A stretch of DNA of 64,000 bases from Bacteroidia bacterium (GTDB taxonomy: Bacteria; Bacteroidota; Bacteroidia; B-17B0; Aurantibacillaceae). The stretch covers positions 22,720-86,719 of the forward strand of contig JALHRL010000015.1 of assembly GCA_022841465.1 (NCBI GenBank), in the 5' to 3' direction. This document shows, piece by piece, positions 17,421 through 26,680 of this stretch; the stretch's first letter is position 1; each line of letters begins with the position of its first letter. The notes beneath the pieces were generated by a model. It did not search any database, was not told where the DNA came from, and saw nothing but the letters and a program-made list of their open reading frames with translations. A program made the translations under genes and the position numbers.

Positions 17421-18395
17421 ATGAGTAGGATTCTCGATAATCGTTTTTTTGCATTTCTTAAGCTAATAAGAGTTGAGAATTTGATTATTATGGCTCTAAC
17501 TCAAATTTTTCTGCATTATTTAGTATTTCAAAAATTATTTACAGAAGCTGACGTTCCTTCAAATATTTACAGCAAATTATTTTCTTTAGTTGTAATAAGT
17601 ACTGTTTTAATTGCCGCAGCAGGGAATATTATTAATGATTATTTTGATGTTAAAACCGATTTAATTAATCATCCCGAAACAGTAGTAGTTGATACGGTGA
17701 TTAAAAGACGCTTGGCCATTATTTTACACATTACATTTACTACAATAGGCGTTTTATTAGGAGTGTTTACTGCACTTAAAACAGGATACTTGCGCTTAGC
17801 TATTTTTCACATCATTGCAGCCTTGGCACTTTGGTTTTACTCTACACACTTTAAAAAGCAATTATTGGTTGGTAACATTGTTGTTTCACTTTTAACGGCT
17901 GCTGTACCTTTTTTAACTTTTGTGTTTGAGATTGCCTACTTACAAAAAAACATACCCGATTTTACTACGCAATATATGCCGGTAGTTTTATCTGCTTCAA
18001 AAATAACACTTTTGTTTTCTGTTTTTGCTTTTATTACCAGTTTGGCCAGAGAAATTATAAAAGACATGGAAGATTACAAGGGCGATAAAGAAACCGGAGG
18101 AAAAACAATGCCTATAAGTTGGGGAGTGCAAACCAGTAAAGTTTTTTGTTTTTTTTTAGTTGCCATTACTGTTATTTTACTTTTAGTAGTTGTATATAAT
18201 ACCATAAAATATAAGAGTGAATTTTTATCAATACCCAATTTATATATTTTAATTGGCTTAGTGTTGCCTTTGACATTTCTTTTGTTTATAATAATCAAAG
18301 CGCAAAGCCCTAAACAATTTAAAAACGCCAGTTTGCTCTTAAAGTTTATAATGTTAATTGGTATAGGATATAGTTTTATTTATTATTTCTATTAA
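17421..18395 (+). CDS. UbiA-family prenyltransferase (geranylgeranylglycerol-phosphate synthase-like)
   Basis: This 324-residue membrane protein has about eight hydrophobic helices. Both Asp-rich magnesium-pyrophosphate motifs of the UbiA superfamily are visible: NDYFDVKTD (72-80) and KDMEDYKGDKETGGKTMPI (about 213-231). The family moves a prenyl chain onto an aromatic ring or onto geranylgeranylglycerol phosphate. In Bacteroidota this gene is commonly labelled as the latter because of similarity to archaeal DGGGP synthase. The acceptor here cannot be told from sequence; menaquinone synthesis is an alternative, although MenA is usually recognisable and lies elsewhere. It is followed after 1 base by maf. 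Confidence 0.85.
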   Translation: MSRILDNRFFAFLKLIRVENLIIMALTQIFLHYLVFQKLFTEADVPSNIYSKLFSLVVISTVLIAAAGNIINDYFDVKTDLINHPETVVVDTVIKRRLAIILHITFTTIGVLLGVFTALKTGYLRLAIFHIIAALALWFYSTHFKKQLLVGNIVVSLLTAAVPFLTFVFEIAYLQKNIPDFTTQYMPVVLSASKITLLFSVFAFITSLAREIIKDMEDYKGDKETGGKTMPISWGVQTSKVFCFFLVAITVILLLVVVYNTIKYKSEFLSIPNLYILIGLVLPLTFLLFIIIKAQSPKQFKNASLLLKFIMLIGIGYSFIYYFY

Positions 18396-18396
18396 T

Positions 18397-18990
18397 ATGA
18401 ATGTAGTTGAAAGAACACTAAAAGAATTTCCATATAAATTAATTCTAGGATCTGCTTCACCGCGCAGGCAAGAGTTGCTAAAGAGTTTGGGCTTTGAGTT
18501 TGTGATAAAACCCATTAATGCCGATGAAAGTTTCCCAGAAATTTTAAAGGCACAACAAATACCTTTGTTTTTAGCAGAGAAAAAGGCTTCTTTGTTTACT
18601 GATAAATTAATGGAAAATGAATTGCTAATTACTTCTGATACTATTGTATGGTGCGAGGGAACGGTGTTAAATAAGCCCGAGAATTTTGAAGATGGAAAGC
18701 GTATGTTAAGTTTGTTAAGCGGTAAAATGCACGAAGTATTTACAGCAGTGTGTTTAACAAGTTCAAACAAGCAATTATCTTTTGTAGACAGCAGCAAAGT
18801 TTATTTTAAAAATTTAAGCAACGACGAAATAGAATATTACTTATTAAATTTTAAACCGTATGATAAAGCCGGTGGTTACGGAGTTCAAGATTGGATAGGG
18901 TATATAGGAATTGAAAAAATAGAAGGAAGTTTTTATAATGTAATGGGTTTGCCTGTTAAAGAATTATATACTGAATTAATTAAGTTTTAA
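18397..18990 (+). CDS. maf: Maf-like nucleoside triphosphate pyrophosphatase
   Basis: The 197-residue protein starts with the Maf signature LILGSASPRRQELLKSLG (about 16-33) and keeps SDTIVW and KPYDKAGGYGVQDW, the metal-binding and substrate-pocket segments. Maf proteins hydrolyse non-canonical or dTTP/UTP-type nucleotides to monophosphate and pyrophosphate and have been linked to control of septum formation. The YhdE-type subfamily is likely from GYGVQDW. It begins one base after the UbiA gene and its stop directly abuts the convergent histidine kinase stop (18990/18991). Confidence 0.93.
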   Translation: MNVVERTLKEFPYKLILGSASPRRQELLKSLGFEFVIKPINADESFPEILKAQQIPLFLAEKKASLFTDKLMENELLITSDTIVWCEGTVLNKPENFEDGKRMLSLLSGKMHEVFTAVCLTSSNKQLSFVDSSKVYFKNLSNDEIEYYLLNFKPYDKAGGYGVQDWIGYIGIEKIEGSFYNVMGLPVKELYTELIKF

Positions 18991-20181
18991 TTATAATTTA
19001 ATGGTAACGCATAAACCGTTTTTGTTTTCGTAAGAATATTGGGCATCAATTTGTTCACAAAGAGATTTAATTAAAACCATGCCTAAGGTGTTTTCTTGCT
19101 GAATATTTTCTTTACTTAATCCAGGCCCATTATCTTTCACAATTAATTTTCGTTCCAAATTATCGTTTATTAAATCAATAGTAATGAGTAAGTTTTTGTC
19201 TTTAATTTTAGCGTATTTAAAAGAGTTGGTAATTAATTCGTTTAATATTAATCCACAGGGAATGGCATAATTTAAAGGCAATTTCATGGAGGTGGTATTC
19301 ACAATAATTTTATCATTAGCATTTAAATCAACAGACTTTTTAATTTCGTTAACTAAATCAATGGCATATTCACCAAAATTTAGTTCAGAAACATTTTCTT
19401 TGTTAAATATTTTTTGATGAACCAAGGCCATAGAAAACACGCGATTACGGCAATCTTCTAATGCTTCTTTTACTTCTAATGAATTACTGCTTTCCTTTTT
19501 AAGATTTAAAAGACTGGTAACAATGTTCATGTTGTTTTTTACTCTGTGAAATACTTCTGCAACCAAAATTTCTTTTTCTTTTAGCATGCTTTTTATTAAA
19601 CTTTCGTGCTTAATGTTTTCTAAAGTAATTTGAATAATTACAGCAGTGCCGGTAAATGCACTTAATATAATATTAAATGCCTGTAAATTGCTTATAAGAG
19701 ATTGTTCAAGATTTAATTTACCGAAATTGTTTTTATAACAAATAACAATTGTTATAATGGATAAAAAAAACAGCAGTAAAATAACTACCATGTGAATAAC
19801 TGTTTCTTTTCGTCCTAGTAATTGAATAACGCTTAAGGTGATGGGAAAATAAAAGAGTAAAAAGTAGCTTTCGGCGCCAAGCTTAATAGACATAAAAAGC
19901 ATTAAAATAATTCCAATTACATAAAAACCATAAGAACCCCAAACATAATTAAGTTTGTTGTTTACAAGAAAAACAAATGGTGCTATAATTATAGTAGAAA
20001 TTAATAAAGGATGTAGCGCCGTTAAACCAAATAGAGGGAAAATGAAAGTTGATAAAACAACATTAAAAGTGCCAACGGTGGTAATGAAATTTATTTTACG
20101 AGTTAAAAATATTTCCCACAATTGATAGTGTGGTTTTATACCTAATTGATTAAATTTTTTTACAAGTTCCGATACCTTCAT
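18991..20181 (-). CDS. Membrane sensor histidine kinase, HisKA_2 type
   Basis: This 396-residue protein has about six N-terminal membrane helices (30-190), a short linker, then a HisKA_2 dimerisation/phosphoacceptor segment with His212 (AEVFHRVKNNMNIVTSLL). A HATPase domain follows, with the N box LNELITNSFKYA and the G1 box VKDNGPGL. There is no periplasmic sensor domain, so the signal is probably sensed in or at the membrane. No response regulator is adjacent, making it an orphan kinase. Autophosphorylation at His212 is expected from the family. Confidence 0.9.
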   Translation of the reverse strand: MKVSELVKKFNQLGIKPHYQLWEIFLTRKINFITTVGTFNVVLSTFIFPLFGLTALHPLLISTIIIAPFVFLVNNKLNYVWGSYGFYVIGIILMLFMSIKLGAESYFLLFYFPITLSVIQLLGRKETVIHMVVILLLFFLSIITIVICYKNNFGKLNLEQSLISNLQAFNIILSAFTGTAVIIQITLENIKHESLIKSMLKEKEILVAEVFHRVKNNMNIVTSLLNLKKESSNSLEVKEALEDCRNRVFSMALVHQKIFNKENVSELNFGEYAIDLVNEIKKSVDLNANDKIIVNTTSMKLPLNYAIPCGLILNELITNSFKYAKIKDKNLLITIDLINDNLERKLIVKDNGPGLSKENIQQENTLGMVLIKSLCEQIDAQYSYENKNGLCVTIKL

Positions 20182-20254
20182 AAAGGGGACACTAAAATAT
20201 CCGTGTAAATTTAGATAATTTATAAGGATATAATTAGTTTATTTAAATGTGATT

Positions 20255-22030
20255 TTAACGTTTTCTTTCTCCTATTTGTTGCCTCCACATTGCATAATAC
20301 AAGCCTTTTTCTGCCAATAATGCCTCATGTTTTCCTTGCTCAATTATTTTTCCTTGTTCCAATACAATAATTTTATCAGCATGCATTATTGTTGATAAAC
20401 GATGTGCGATAAGCACGGTGATCTGTTCTTTGTTTTCCGATAAATTACGAATTGTTCCGGTAATTTCTTCTTCTGTTATAGAGTCTAAGGCAGAGGTAGC
20501 TTCATCAAAAATTAAAAGTTTTGGATTTCTAACCAAGGCTCGGGCAATGGATAACCTTTGTTTTTCGCCACCGCTTACTTTAATTCCTCCTTCACCAATT
20601 GTTGATTCTATTCCTTTATCTGCTCTTTTAAGTAAATTCTGACAAGATGCTTTTTCTAATGCTTTAATAATTTCTTCATTTGTTGCGTTAGGTTTTACAA
20701 AAAGTAAATTGTCTTTTATGGTACCACTAAACAATTGCGGATCTTGTGTTACAAAACCTAACTGCATTCTAAGCTCATTTAAATTAATTTCCGTGGATAT
20801 AATATTATTATAAAAGATTTCTCCTTCAACGGGTTGATATAAGCCCACTAATAATTTAACCAATGTAGTTTTACCGCTTCCGCTGGGCCCAACAAAAGCA
20901 ACTGTTTCTCCTTTATTAATGGTAAACGAAATATTTTTAACCGCATAATCAGATGCGCTTTGATGTTTAAACGAAACTTTATTGAATTTTAATTCGTTAA
21001 TGTTACCCATAGGACTTGGATTGGCCGGTACCGATTCACTTTTGCTTTGCATTAGTTTTTCAAAATTTTCCATGCTAACTTTTGTTTCATTAAACACAGT
21101 TATTACATTTCCTAATTCTTGTAAAGGATTAAAAATAAAAAAAGAGAAAAACATTAAGGTAATTAAATCTCCCACCTTTATTACATCTTTAAATACAAAT
21201 GAATACAAACTAAATACAAGCGCAGTTCGCACCAAATGAACGGTAGTTCCTTGTATAAAACTTAAGCTTCTTACAAAACGAACTTTTTTTAATTCTAAAC
21301 TTAGTATTTTTAAGGTTGTTAAGTTTAAACGTTTTTCTTCTTGCTGTGTTAAACCCAAACTTTTTACTAGCTCAATGTTTCTTAGTGATTCGGTAGTTGC
21401 ACCTGCTAACGCCGTTGTTTCTCCTAAAATTTGCTTACTAACCGTTTTTATTTTTTTGCCTAAGTACGAACTTACAATTCCAATAACGGGTACAGTTGCC
21501 AAATACAAAGGACCTAACAACCAATGAATGTTAATGGCGTAAATCATTACAAACACAATTCCAATTATAGATTGAAAAATTAAAGTAACAAACAGTGTTA
21601 CAAATTTTTCTGTATCACTTTTAAGTTTTTGCAACCTGCCTAAAGTTTCGCCGCTGCGCTGATCTTCAAAATCCTGAAAAGGTAAGCTTAAAGTTTTTTT
21701 AACTCCATCAGAATACATTTGTGCACCAGTACGTTGTATTACTATATTGGTAAAATAATCCTGAAAATTTTTTGCAATTCGAGAAAGCATGGCGGCACCA
21801 ATAGATAAACCTAACCAGAATAAAATATTTTTTGTAAACTCTGCGTAACTTGCACCTGTTTTCCAAAAATGCACGCTTGTATCTGAGTTAAGCGGTGCGC
21901 TGAACTTATTTATGAGTTTACCTGTAATTATTGAATCACATAAAGAGAAGCATTGGTTTATGGTAGCCAAAATTAATGCTAATAAAAGAAGGGGCTTGTG
22001 TTGTTTTAAGTAGTGAAAGAAAATTTTCAT
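20255..22030 (-). CDS. ABC exporter, fused permease and ATPase (MsbA/multidrug type)
   Basis: The 591-residue half-transporter has six membrane helices (about 10-310). The nucleotide-binding domain follows, with Walker A GPSGSGKTT (381-389), Q loop VTQDPQLF, signature VSGGEKQRLSIARAL, Walker B LLIFDEATSALD and H-loop IAHRLST. It would work as a homodimer exporting a lipid or hydrophobic compound. The family includes MsbA (lipid A-core flippase), but substrate cannot be assigned from sequence. Its promoter ends 6 bases before the ATG. Confidence 0.92.
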   Translation of the reverse strand: MKIFFHYLKQHKPLLLLALILATINQCFSLCDSIITGKLINKFSAPLNSDTSVHFWKTGASYAEFTKNILFWLGLSIGAAMLSRIAKNFQDYFTNIVIQRTGAQMYSDGVKKTLSLPFQDFEDQRSGETLGRLQKLKSDTEKFVTLFVTLIFQSIIGIVFVMIYAINIHWLLGPLYLATVPVIGIVSSYLGKKIKTVSKQILGETTALAGATTESLRNIELVKSLGLTQQEEKRLNLTTLKILSLELKKVRFVRSLSFIQGTTVHLVRTALVFSLYSFVFKDVIKVGDLITLMFFSFFIFNPLQELGNVITVFNETKVSMENFEKLMQSKSESVPANPSPMGNINELKFNKVSFKHQSASDYAVKNISFTINKGETVAFVGPSGSGKTTLVKLLVGLYQPVEGEIFYNNIISTEINLNELRMQLGFVTQDPQLFSGTIKDNLLFVKPNATNEEIIKALEKASCQNLLKRADKGIESTIGEGGIKVSGGEKQRLSIARALVRNPKLLIFDEATSALDSITEEEITGTIRNLSENKEQITVLIAHRLSTIMHADKIIVLEQGKIIEQGKHEALLAEKGLYYAMWRQQIGERKR

Positions 22031-22036
22031 GAGTCA

Positions 22037-22066
22037 CAAAGGTAAGACTTTGAAAATTTATAACAA
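22037..22066 (-). promoter_or_regulatory. Consensus Bacteroidota promoter for the ABC exporter, nearly leaderless
   Basis: On the minus strand TTG (22064-22066), 19 bases, then TACCTTTG (22037-22044) form a full -33/-7 pair. The start codon begins 6 bases after the -7 box, so the 5' leader would be only a few bases. Confidence 0.6.
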
Positions 22067-22094
22067 CTGAAATATGAATTAATAAAATATTAAT

Positions 22095-22712
22095 TTAAAA
22101 ATCGCCGCGTTCAACCATTGCAATGGCTTTTTCAATCATAAGGTCTTCCGTAGAAGGGTCGTAATTATCTTTCATGTTATTGCCAAACAATCTTGCCAAG
22201 GCCTGCCACATGTTTGCCTGAAAATTACCACGCATTTCTTTTACTATTTCGTAAGTTGTTTTACCGGTTTCGCGATTAATGAGCTTCATTAAAACTCTGC
22301 CTTGAGATACCGAAAAGTTTTTAAGGTCGTCTTCAAATTCTTTTCTTAAATCTTTTTCGCAAAGTTTGATGTACGTTTTTCTTAATTTTTCATCCTGAAT
22401 TTTTGCTAACACTAAATCGTATTGTTTTAACTTGGCAGAGGCAAGAATGGCATAAGGATAAACTTTTTTTACGTTGTGTTTAACTCTAGTCCATTGTTCG
22501 TATTGTTTTTTAGTTTTAAAAATAGCATTGGTTACTACTTCTACATTTTCTAAATAAAAACTGGGGATAGTGTCTTTTCCTTCAACAATGGCATAACAAC
22601 GGTAACCATGTTCAGGTGGGTTAATAGGGTCTATTTGAGCACCTGCTTTAAAATGCGTTAAAACAACTATCAAAAGAAAGGTGCTGCGGATATGTGATAG
22701 CCTTGTATTCAC
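22095..22712 (-). CDS. DUF4294 family exported protein
   Basis: The 205-residue protein has a signal peptide (about 1-25, ending KAGAQ) and a mature helical, charged body containing ENVEVVTNAIFKTKKQYEQWTR and VKKVYPYAILASAKLKQYD. This pattern matches the Bacteroidota-specific DUF4294 family, which has no known function. It lies between the ABC exporter and accC on the same strand with gaps of about 63-64 bases, so it may be transcribed with either. No catalytic motif is visible. Confidence 0.78.
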   Translation of the reverse strand: MNTRLSHIRSTFLLIVVLTHFKAGAQIDPINPPEHGYRCYAIVEGKDTIPSFYLENVEVVTNAIFKTKKQYEQWTRVKHNVKKVYPYAILASAKLKQYDLVLAKIQDEKLRKTYIKLCEKDLRKEFEDDLKNFSVSQGRVLMKLINRETGKTTYEIVKEMRGNFQANMWQALARLFGNNMKDNYDPSTEDLMIEKAIAMVERGDF

Positions 22713-22775
22713 CTCTATAAGTTTATTGTTTATACTATTGTACGCAAAAAGTAACCTTAAGTTACATTTTCTTTT

Positions 22776-24251
22776 TTAACGATTTTGCTTCCATTTACTT
22801 TTTTTAACGGTAAGCTCTGTAGTTAGTTTTTGCTGTGGTTTTTGGCTTTGAAACACCAAGTTTGCAGCAATAGCAGCTACATCATCTTGTCCTTTAACAC
22901 TTGTTAAAACATCGGGTGTAAAGTAGTTTTTTATAAATCCTGTATCAAATTTTCCACTTACAAAAGCATTGTGTTTTAATACATATTTACAAAAATCAAG
23001 GGTTGTTTCAATTCCCACAATTTTATAATCATCAATTGCTCTTAGCATTTTTTCAATGGCTTCGGTTCTGTTTTTACCGTGCGCAATCAGTTTAGAAATC
23101 ATGGGATCATAGTAAATAGGAATATCCATTCCCTCTTCAAAACCATCATCAACTCTTATACCTACACCACTTGGTGTTTTGTAAATATTTAATCTACCAA
23201 TATCCGGTAAAAAATTATTCGTTGGGTCTTCAGCACAAACACGCACTTCAATAGCGTGCCCGTTAATTTTCATATCTTCTTGTTTAAACGAAAGTTTTTC
23301 GCCTCGTGCAACTTTAATTTGTTCTTTTACCAAATCTAATCCAGTAATCATTTCAGTAACGGGATGTTCTACTTGTAAACGAGTATTCATTTCCAAGAAA
23401 TAGAAATTTAATTGATCGTCAACCAAAAATTCAACCGTTCCCGCACCGCTGTAATTACAAGCTTTTGCAACATCTACAGCACATTTACCCATGGCGGCTC
23501 TTAATTCAGGAGTTAAAACACTGCTTGGGGCTTCTTCCACTACTTTTTGGTGGCGACGTTGAATACTGCATTCGCGCTCAAATAAGTAAACACAATTACC
23601 ATGGTTATCGGCAATTAATTGAATTTCAATATGGCGGGGTCCGCTTGCATACTTCTCAATAAAAACTGCGCCATTTCCAAAGGCAGAAACAGCTTCACTA
23701 ATGGCCATTTTCATTTGCTCTTCTACTTCACTTTCTTTTTCTACCAGGCGCATTCCTTTTCCACCACCACCTGCAGATGCTTTTATCAAAAGAGGAAACC
23801 CAACTTCTTTGGCAACTTTTATTGCTTCTTTTACATCGCTAATAGCACCATCCGATCCGGGAATCATGGGTACATTGTATTTTTTAGCAGTGGCCTTTGC
23901 ACTAAGTTTATCGCCCATCATTTCCATGCTTTCTGCGCTAGGGCCAATAAAAATTAATCCGGCTTTTTTTACCTTTCTTGCAAATTCAGCATTTTCACTT
24001 AAAAAACCGTAACCGGGATGAATTCCATCTACATTTAAATCTTTACAAACCTGAATAATTTTATCGCCTAATAAGTACGATTGATTACTGGGAGGCGGAC
24101 CAATACAAACGGCCTCATCAGCATATTTTACAAAGGGGGCATTTCTATCAGCTTCAGAATAAACGGCTACTGTTTTAATACCCATTTCACGTGCACTTTT
24201 CATTACACGTAAAGCAATTTCTCCGCGGTTGGCTACAAGAATTTTTTTCAT
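22776..24251 (-). CDS. accC: Biotin carboxylase subunit (acetyl- or propionyl-CoA carboxylase)
   Basis: The 491-residue protein has the biotin carboxylase N-domain (MKKILVANRGEIALRVMKSAREMG), an ATP-grasp domain with the Gly-rich loop KASAGGGGKGMRLV, the catalytic region EMNTRLQVEHPVTE, and the C-terminal domain (about 335-450). It carboxylates biotin on a carrier protein using ATP and bicarbonate. It is about 40 residues longer than E. coli AccC, with a basic tail (KKSKWKQNR). No biotin carrier or carboxyltransferase gene is beside it, so it could serve acetyl-CoA or another acyl-CoA carboxylase. Confidence 0.92.
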   Translation of the reverse strand: MKKILVANRGEIALRVMKSAREMGIKTVAVYSEADRNAPFVKYADEAVCIGPPPSNQSYLLGDKIIQVCKDLNVDGIHPGYGFLSENAEFARKVKKAGLIFIGPSAESMEMMGDKLSAKATAKKYNVPMIPGSDGAISDVKEAIKVAKEVGFPLLIKASAGGGGKGMRLVEKESEVEEQMKMAISEAVSAFGNGAVFIEKYASGPRHIEIQLIADNHGNCVYLFERECSIQRRHQKVVEEAPSSVLTPELRAAMGKCAVDVAKACNYSGAGTVEFLVDDQLNFYFLEMNTRLQVEHPVTEMITGLDLVKEQIKVARGEKLSFKQEDMKINGHAIEVRVCAEDPTNNFLPDIGRLNIYKTPSGVGIRVDDGFEEGMDIPIYYDPMISKLIAHGKNRTEAIEKMLRAIDDYKIVGIETTLDFCKYVLKHNAFVSGKFDTGFIKNYFTPDVLTSVKGQDDVAAIAANLVFQSQKPQQKLTTELTVKKSKWKQNR

Positions 24252-24360
24252 TACAAGGAAATTTTCAAAAAAGTAAAAACAATTTAACTATGTGTAAATA
24301 TAAGGCTTAAATGCATACAATTGAAAACGGTTATTCACATATATTTATTACTTTTAAAAC

Positions 24361-25128
24361 ATGTTTTTTTATCTTTCTAAACTACTTGCATTTTTATTTT
24401 CTCCATTGGTATGGGTGGTATTAATGCTGGTTTATTCTTTTTTTACTAAAATAGAGTCAAGAGCTAAAAAATTAAGAATTATTTCCTTAGTAGTTTTGTA
24501 TGTATGTACAAATTCTTTTTTGGTAGATGAATGTTTTAGGGCTTATGAAACCGTTACTCCGGATTATGATTTAATGAATACGCATTATAAAGGAGCAATT
24601 GTTTTGGGGGGAATATCTCAAATAGATTTAAGATTACAAAAAGCAAATTTTAAGTATAGTGGTGATAGGTTATTTCAAGCATTAAGATTATATAAATTAA
24701 ACCGAGTTGATAAAATTATATTTACAGGCGGCTCCGGAAGTATAGAGTTTCCTGAGTTTAAAGAAGGAATTTTTATTCATAAGTATTTGAAAGAATTACA
24801 AATTCCTGATAGCGCTTTAATTATTGAATCGGAAAGTAAGAATACTTATGAAAATGCCATTTTTACAAAGGAAAAATTGGATTCGACTACATTTAATTCG
24901 GAATTGCTTTTAGTAACCTCTGCATACCATATGCCCAGAGCATTGGCTGTTTTTAAAAAGGCAGGATTCAGTAATATAACACCGTATATTACAAATAAAG
25001 TTAGTGGAGAAAGAAGATATACTTTTGATCATTTGTTTATTCCGTCACCCGATGCTATTTTTCAATTACAATTTTTAATACATGAGTGGGTGGGTTATAT
25101 TGTTTATAAGATAAAAGGTTATGCTTAA
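24361..25128 (+). CDS. YdcF/ElyC family protein (DUF218)
   Basis: The 255-residue protein has two N-terminal membrane helices (about 1-25 and 38-58). A DUF218 domain follows with GAIVLGG, IIFTGGSG, ESESKNTYENA and VTSAYHMPRAL, all diagnostic of the YdcF/SanA/ElyC family. E. coli ElyC and SanA affect envelope integrity and lipid carrier or peptidoglycan metabolism; the chemistry is not known. It overlaps the DUF2851 gene by 8 bases. Confidence 0.85.
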   Translation: MFFYLSKLLAFLFSPLVWVVLMLVYSFFTKIESRAKKLRIISLVVLYVCTNSFLVDECFRAYETVTPDYDLMNTHYKGAIVLGGISQIDLRLQKANFKYSGDRLFQALRLYKLNRVDKIIFTGGSGSIEFPEFKEGIFIHKYLKELQIPDSALIIESESKNTYENAIFTKEKLDSTTFNSELLLVTSAYHMPRALAVFKKAGFSNITPYITNKVSGERRYTFDHLFIPSPDAIFQLQFLIHEWVGYIVYKIKGYA

Positions 25129-26407
25129 TTTTAATGAAGATTTTTTACAGTTTGTATGGCAATATAAATTATTAAGGCCGGGCACCTTAAAAACTGTAAA
25201 TGGTTTAGAACTTGAAATATTGAAACCCGGAGAAGTAAATACAGATTCCGGAGCCGATTTTTTTAATGCCCAAGTAAAGTTAAACAACTTAAAACTTGCC
25301 GGAAATGTTGAAATACACGTAAACAGCAGTGATTGGTTAAAACACAAACATCAATACGATAAAACTTACGATAATATTATTTTACATGCCGTATATAATT
25401 ACGATAAACAAATCCCTCAAAACGTAATCAATAATGTAGAAGTGTTGGAATTGAAAGAATTTATTGATCATGATTTAATAAAAAATTATAAGAATTTAAT
25501 AAATGCTAAAACTGATTTGCCTTGTAAAAAACAATTACATCTTGTAAACGAATTAAAAGTTTCTTCATGGATAAACCGAACAGCAATAGAACGGCTAGAG
25601 TCAAAAGTTGAAATTGTTGAGCAAATATTTAATTCTAGCAATAATGATTTCGCTCAAACTTTTTATACCTTATTACTTAAAAATTTTGGATTTAAAGTAA
25701 ATGCCATTCCCTTTGAGATGTTAGCCTCTTGTTTAAATGTTAATGTAGTATTAAAACATGTTAATAGTTTATTGCAAGTGGAGGCACTTTTCTTAGGGAC
25801 GGCCGGAATGTTAAACGATTTTATTTCGGATAAATATATTCGCGATTTACAAAACGAATTCGAATTTTTAAAAAACAAGTACAAATTATCAGTTTTAGAT
25901 AAAAGTATTTTTAAAAACTCCAGAATGCGGCCCGCTAATTTTCCGGGTTTGCGTTTAGCGCAATTTGCACAGTTGATAAATAGTAATTCTGATTTGTTAA
26001 TGCATCCGCAAAATTTAACAGATATAAGTAAAATAAAAAACGCACTTAATTTTGAATTGCAAGGATATTGGAAAAATCATTACAAGGCCGGGGGTAAGCA
26101 AACCCAAGGTAATTTAAAACTAGGAGATTCCTCGGTGCAAAATATATTGGTAAATACTTTTAGCTATTTCTTTTTCTTTTACGGCAGAAAATTAAATAAA
26201 CCGGAATATGAGAATTTAGCATTGTTAATTTTAGAAGAAGCTGCTTACGAAAGTAATTCAAAAACAAAAAAATTTCCTTTAACATCTTTTGTAAAAAAAT
26301 CTGCCTTATTAAGTCAGGGCTTAATACAGCTACACGATAATTATTGTTCAAAAAAACGTTGTTTAAAGTGCGGTATTGGTGCCGCTATTATACAAAGCCG
26401 AGCTTAA
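25121..26407 (+). CDS. DUF2851 family protein
   Basis: The 428-residue soluble protein begins MLNFNEDFLQFVWQYKLL and contains TDSGADFFNAQVK, GNVEIHVNSSDW and YDNIILHAVYNYD, which are typical of the Bacteroidota DUF2851 family. It ends with a Cys cluster (NYCSKKRCLKCGIG) that could bind a metal. No signal peptide is seen. The function is unknown; the residue pattern DSGADF/E.H is reminiscent of nuclease-like metal centres, but this is only an impression. The start overlaps YdcF by 8 bases. Confidence 0.82.
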   Translation: MLNFNEDFLQFVWQYKLLRPGTLKTVNGLELEILKPGEVNTDSGADFFNAQVKLNNLKLAGNVEIHVNSSDWLKHKHQYDKTYDNIILHAVYNYDKQIPQNVINNVEVLELKEFIDHDLIKNYKNLINAKTDLPCKKQLHLVNELKVSSWINRTAIERLESKVEIVEQIFNSSNNDFAQTFYTLLLKNFGFKVNAIPFEMLASCLNVNVVLKHVNSLLQVEALFLGTAGMLNDFISDKYIRDLQNEFEFLKNKYKLSVLDKSIFKNSRMRPANFPGLRLAQFAQLINSNSDLLMHPQNLTDISKIKNALNFELQGYWKNHYKAGGKQTQGNLKLGDSSVQNILVNTFSYFFFFYGRKLNKPEYENLALLILEEAAYESNSKTKKFPLTSFVKKSALLSQGLIQLHDNYCSKKRCLKCGIGAAIIQSRA

Positions 26408-26413
26408 TTTTAT

Positions 26414-26421
26414 TATATTTG
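26414..26421 (+). promoter_or_regulatory. Possible -7 promoter box before the PspC gene
   Basis: TATATTTG matches TAnnTTTG exactly and ends 4 bases before the ATG at 26426, which would give a leaderless transcript. No matching -33 TTTG is seen at the right distance. Confidence 0.3.
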
Positions 26422-26425
26422 TTAC

Positions 26426-26662
26426 ATGATAAGTAAAATTGCTCAATGGTTTGAACAAAAAGCATTTGGTGTTTGCGAATGGTGGGGTAAAAAGCTGGGA
26501 ATAAAAACAACAAAAGTTAGAATGTATTTTATTTATCTCTCGTTTTTTACTTTTGGAAGCCCTATTATTATTTATTTTATAATGGCATTTATATTAGAAA
26601 ATAAAAATTACTTTAAGCCATTTTATTATAGAAAACGACCAAGCGTTTGGGACTTGGATTAA
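26426..26662 (+). CDS. PspC-domain small membrane protein
   Basis: The 78-residue protein has one strong membrane helix (about 38-60, YLSFFTFGSPIIIYFIMAFI) after a basic amphipathic segment containing KLGIKTTKVRMYFIYLS. This is the PspC layout (phage shock protein C, an inner-membrane stress sensor and partner of PspA/PspB in enterobacteria). No pspA or pspF is close by, and the role in Bacteroidota is unproven. It is followed after 18 bases by an exported coiled-coil protein. Confidence 0.75.
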   Translation: MISKIAQWFEQKAFGVCEWWGKKLGIKTTKVRMYFIYLSFFTFGSPIIIYFIMAFILENKNYFKPFYYRKRPSVWDLD

Positions 26663-26680
26663 TAACTTAAACAGTATCCT

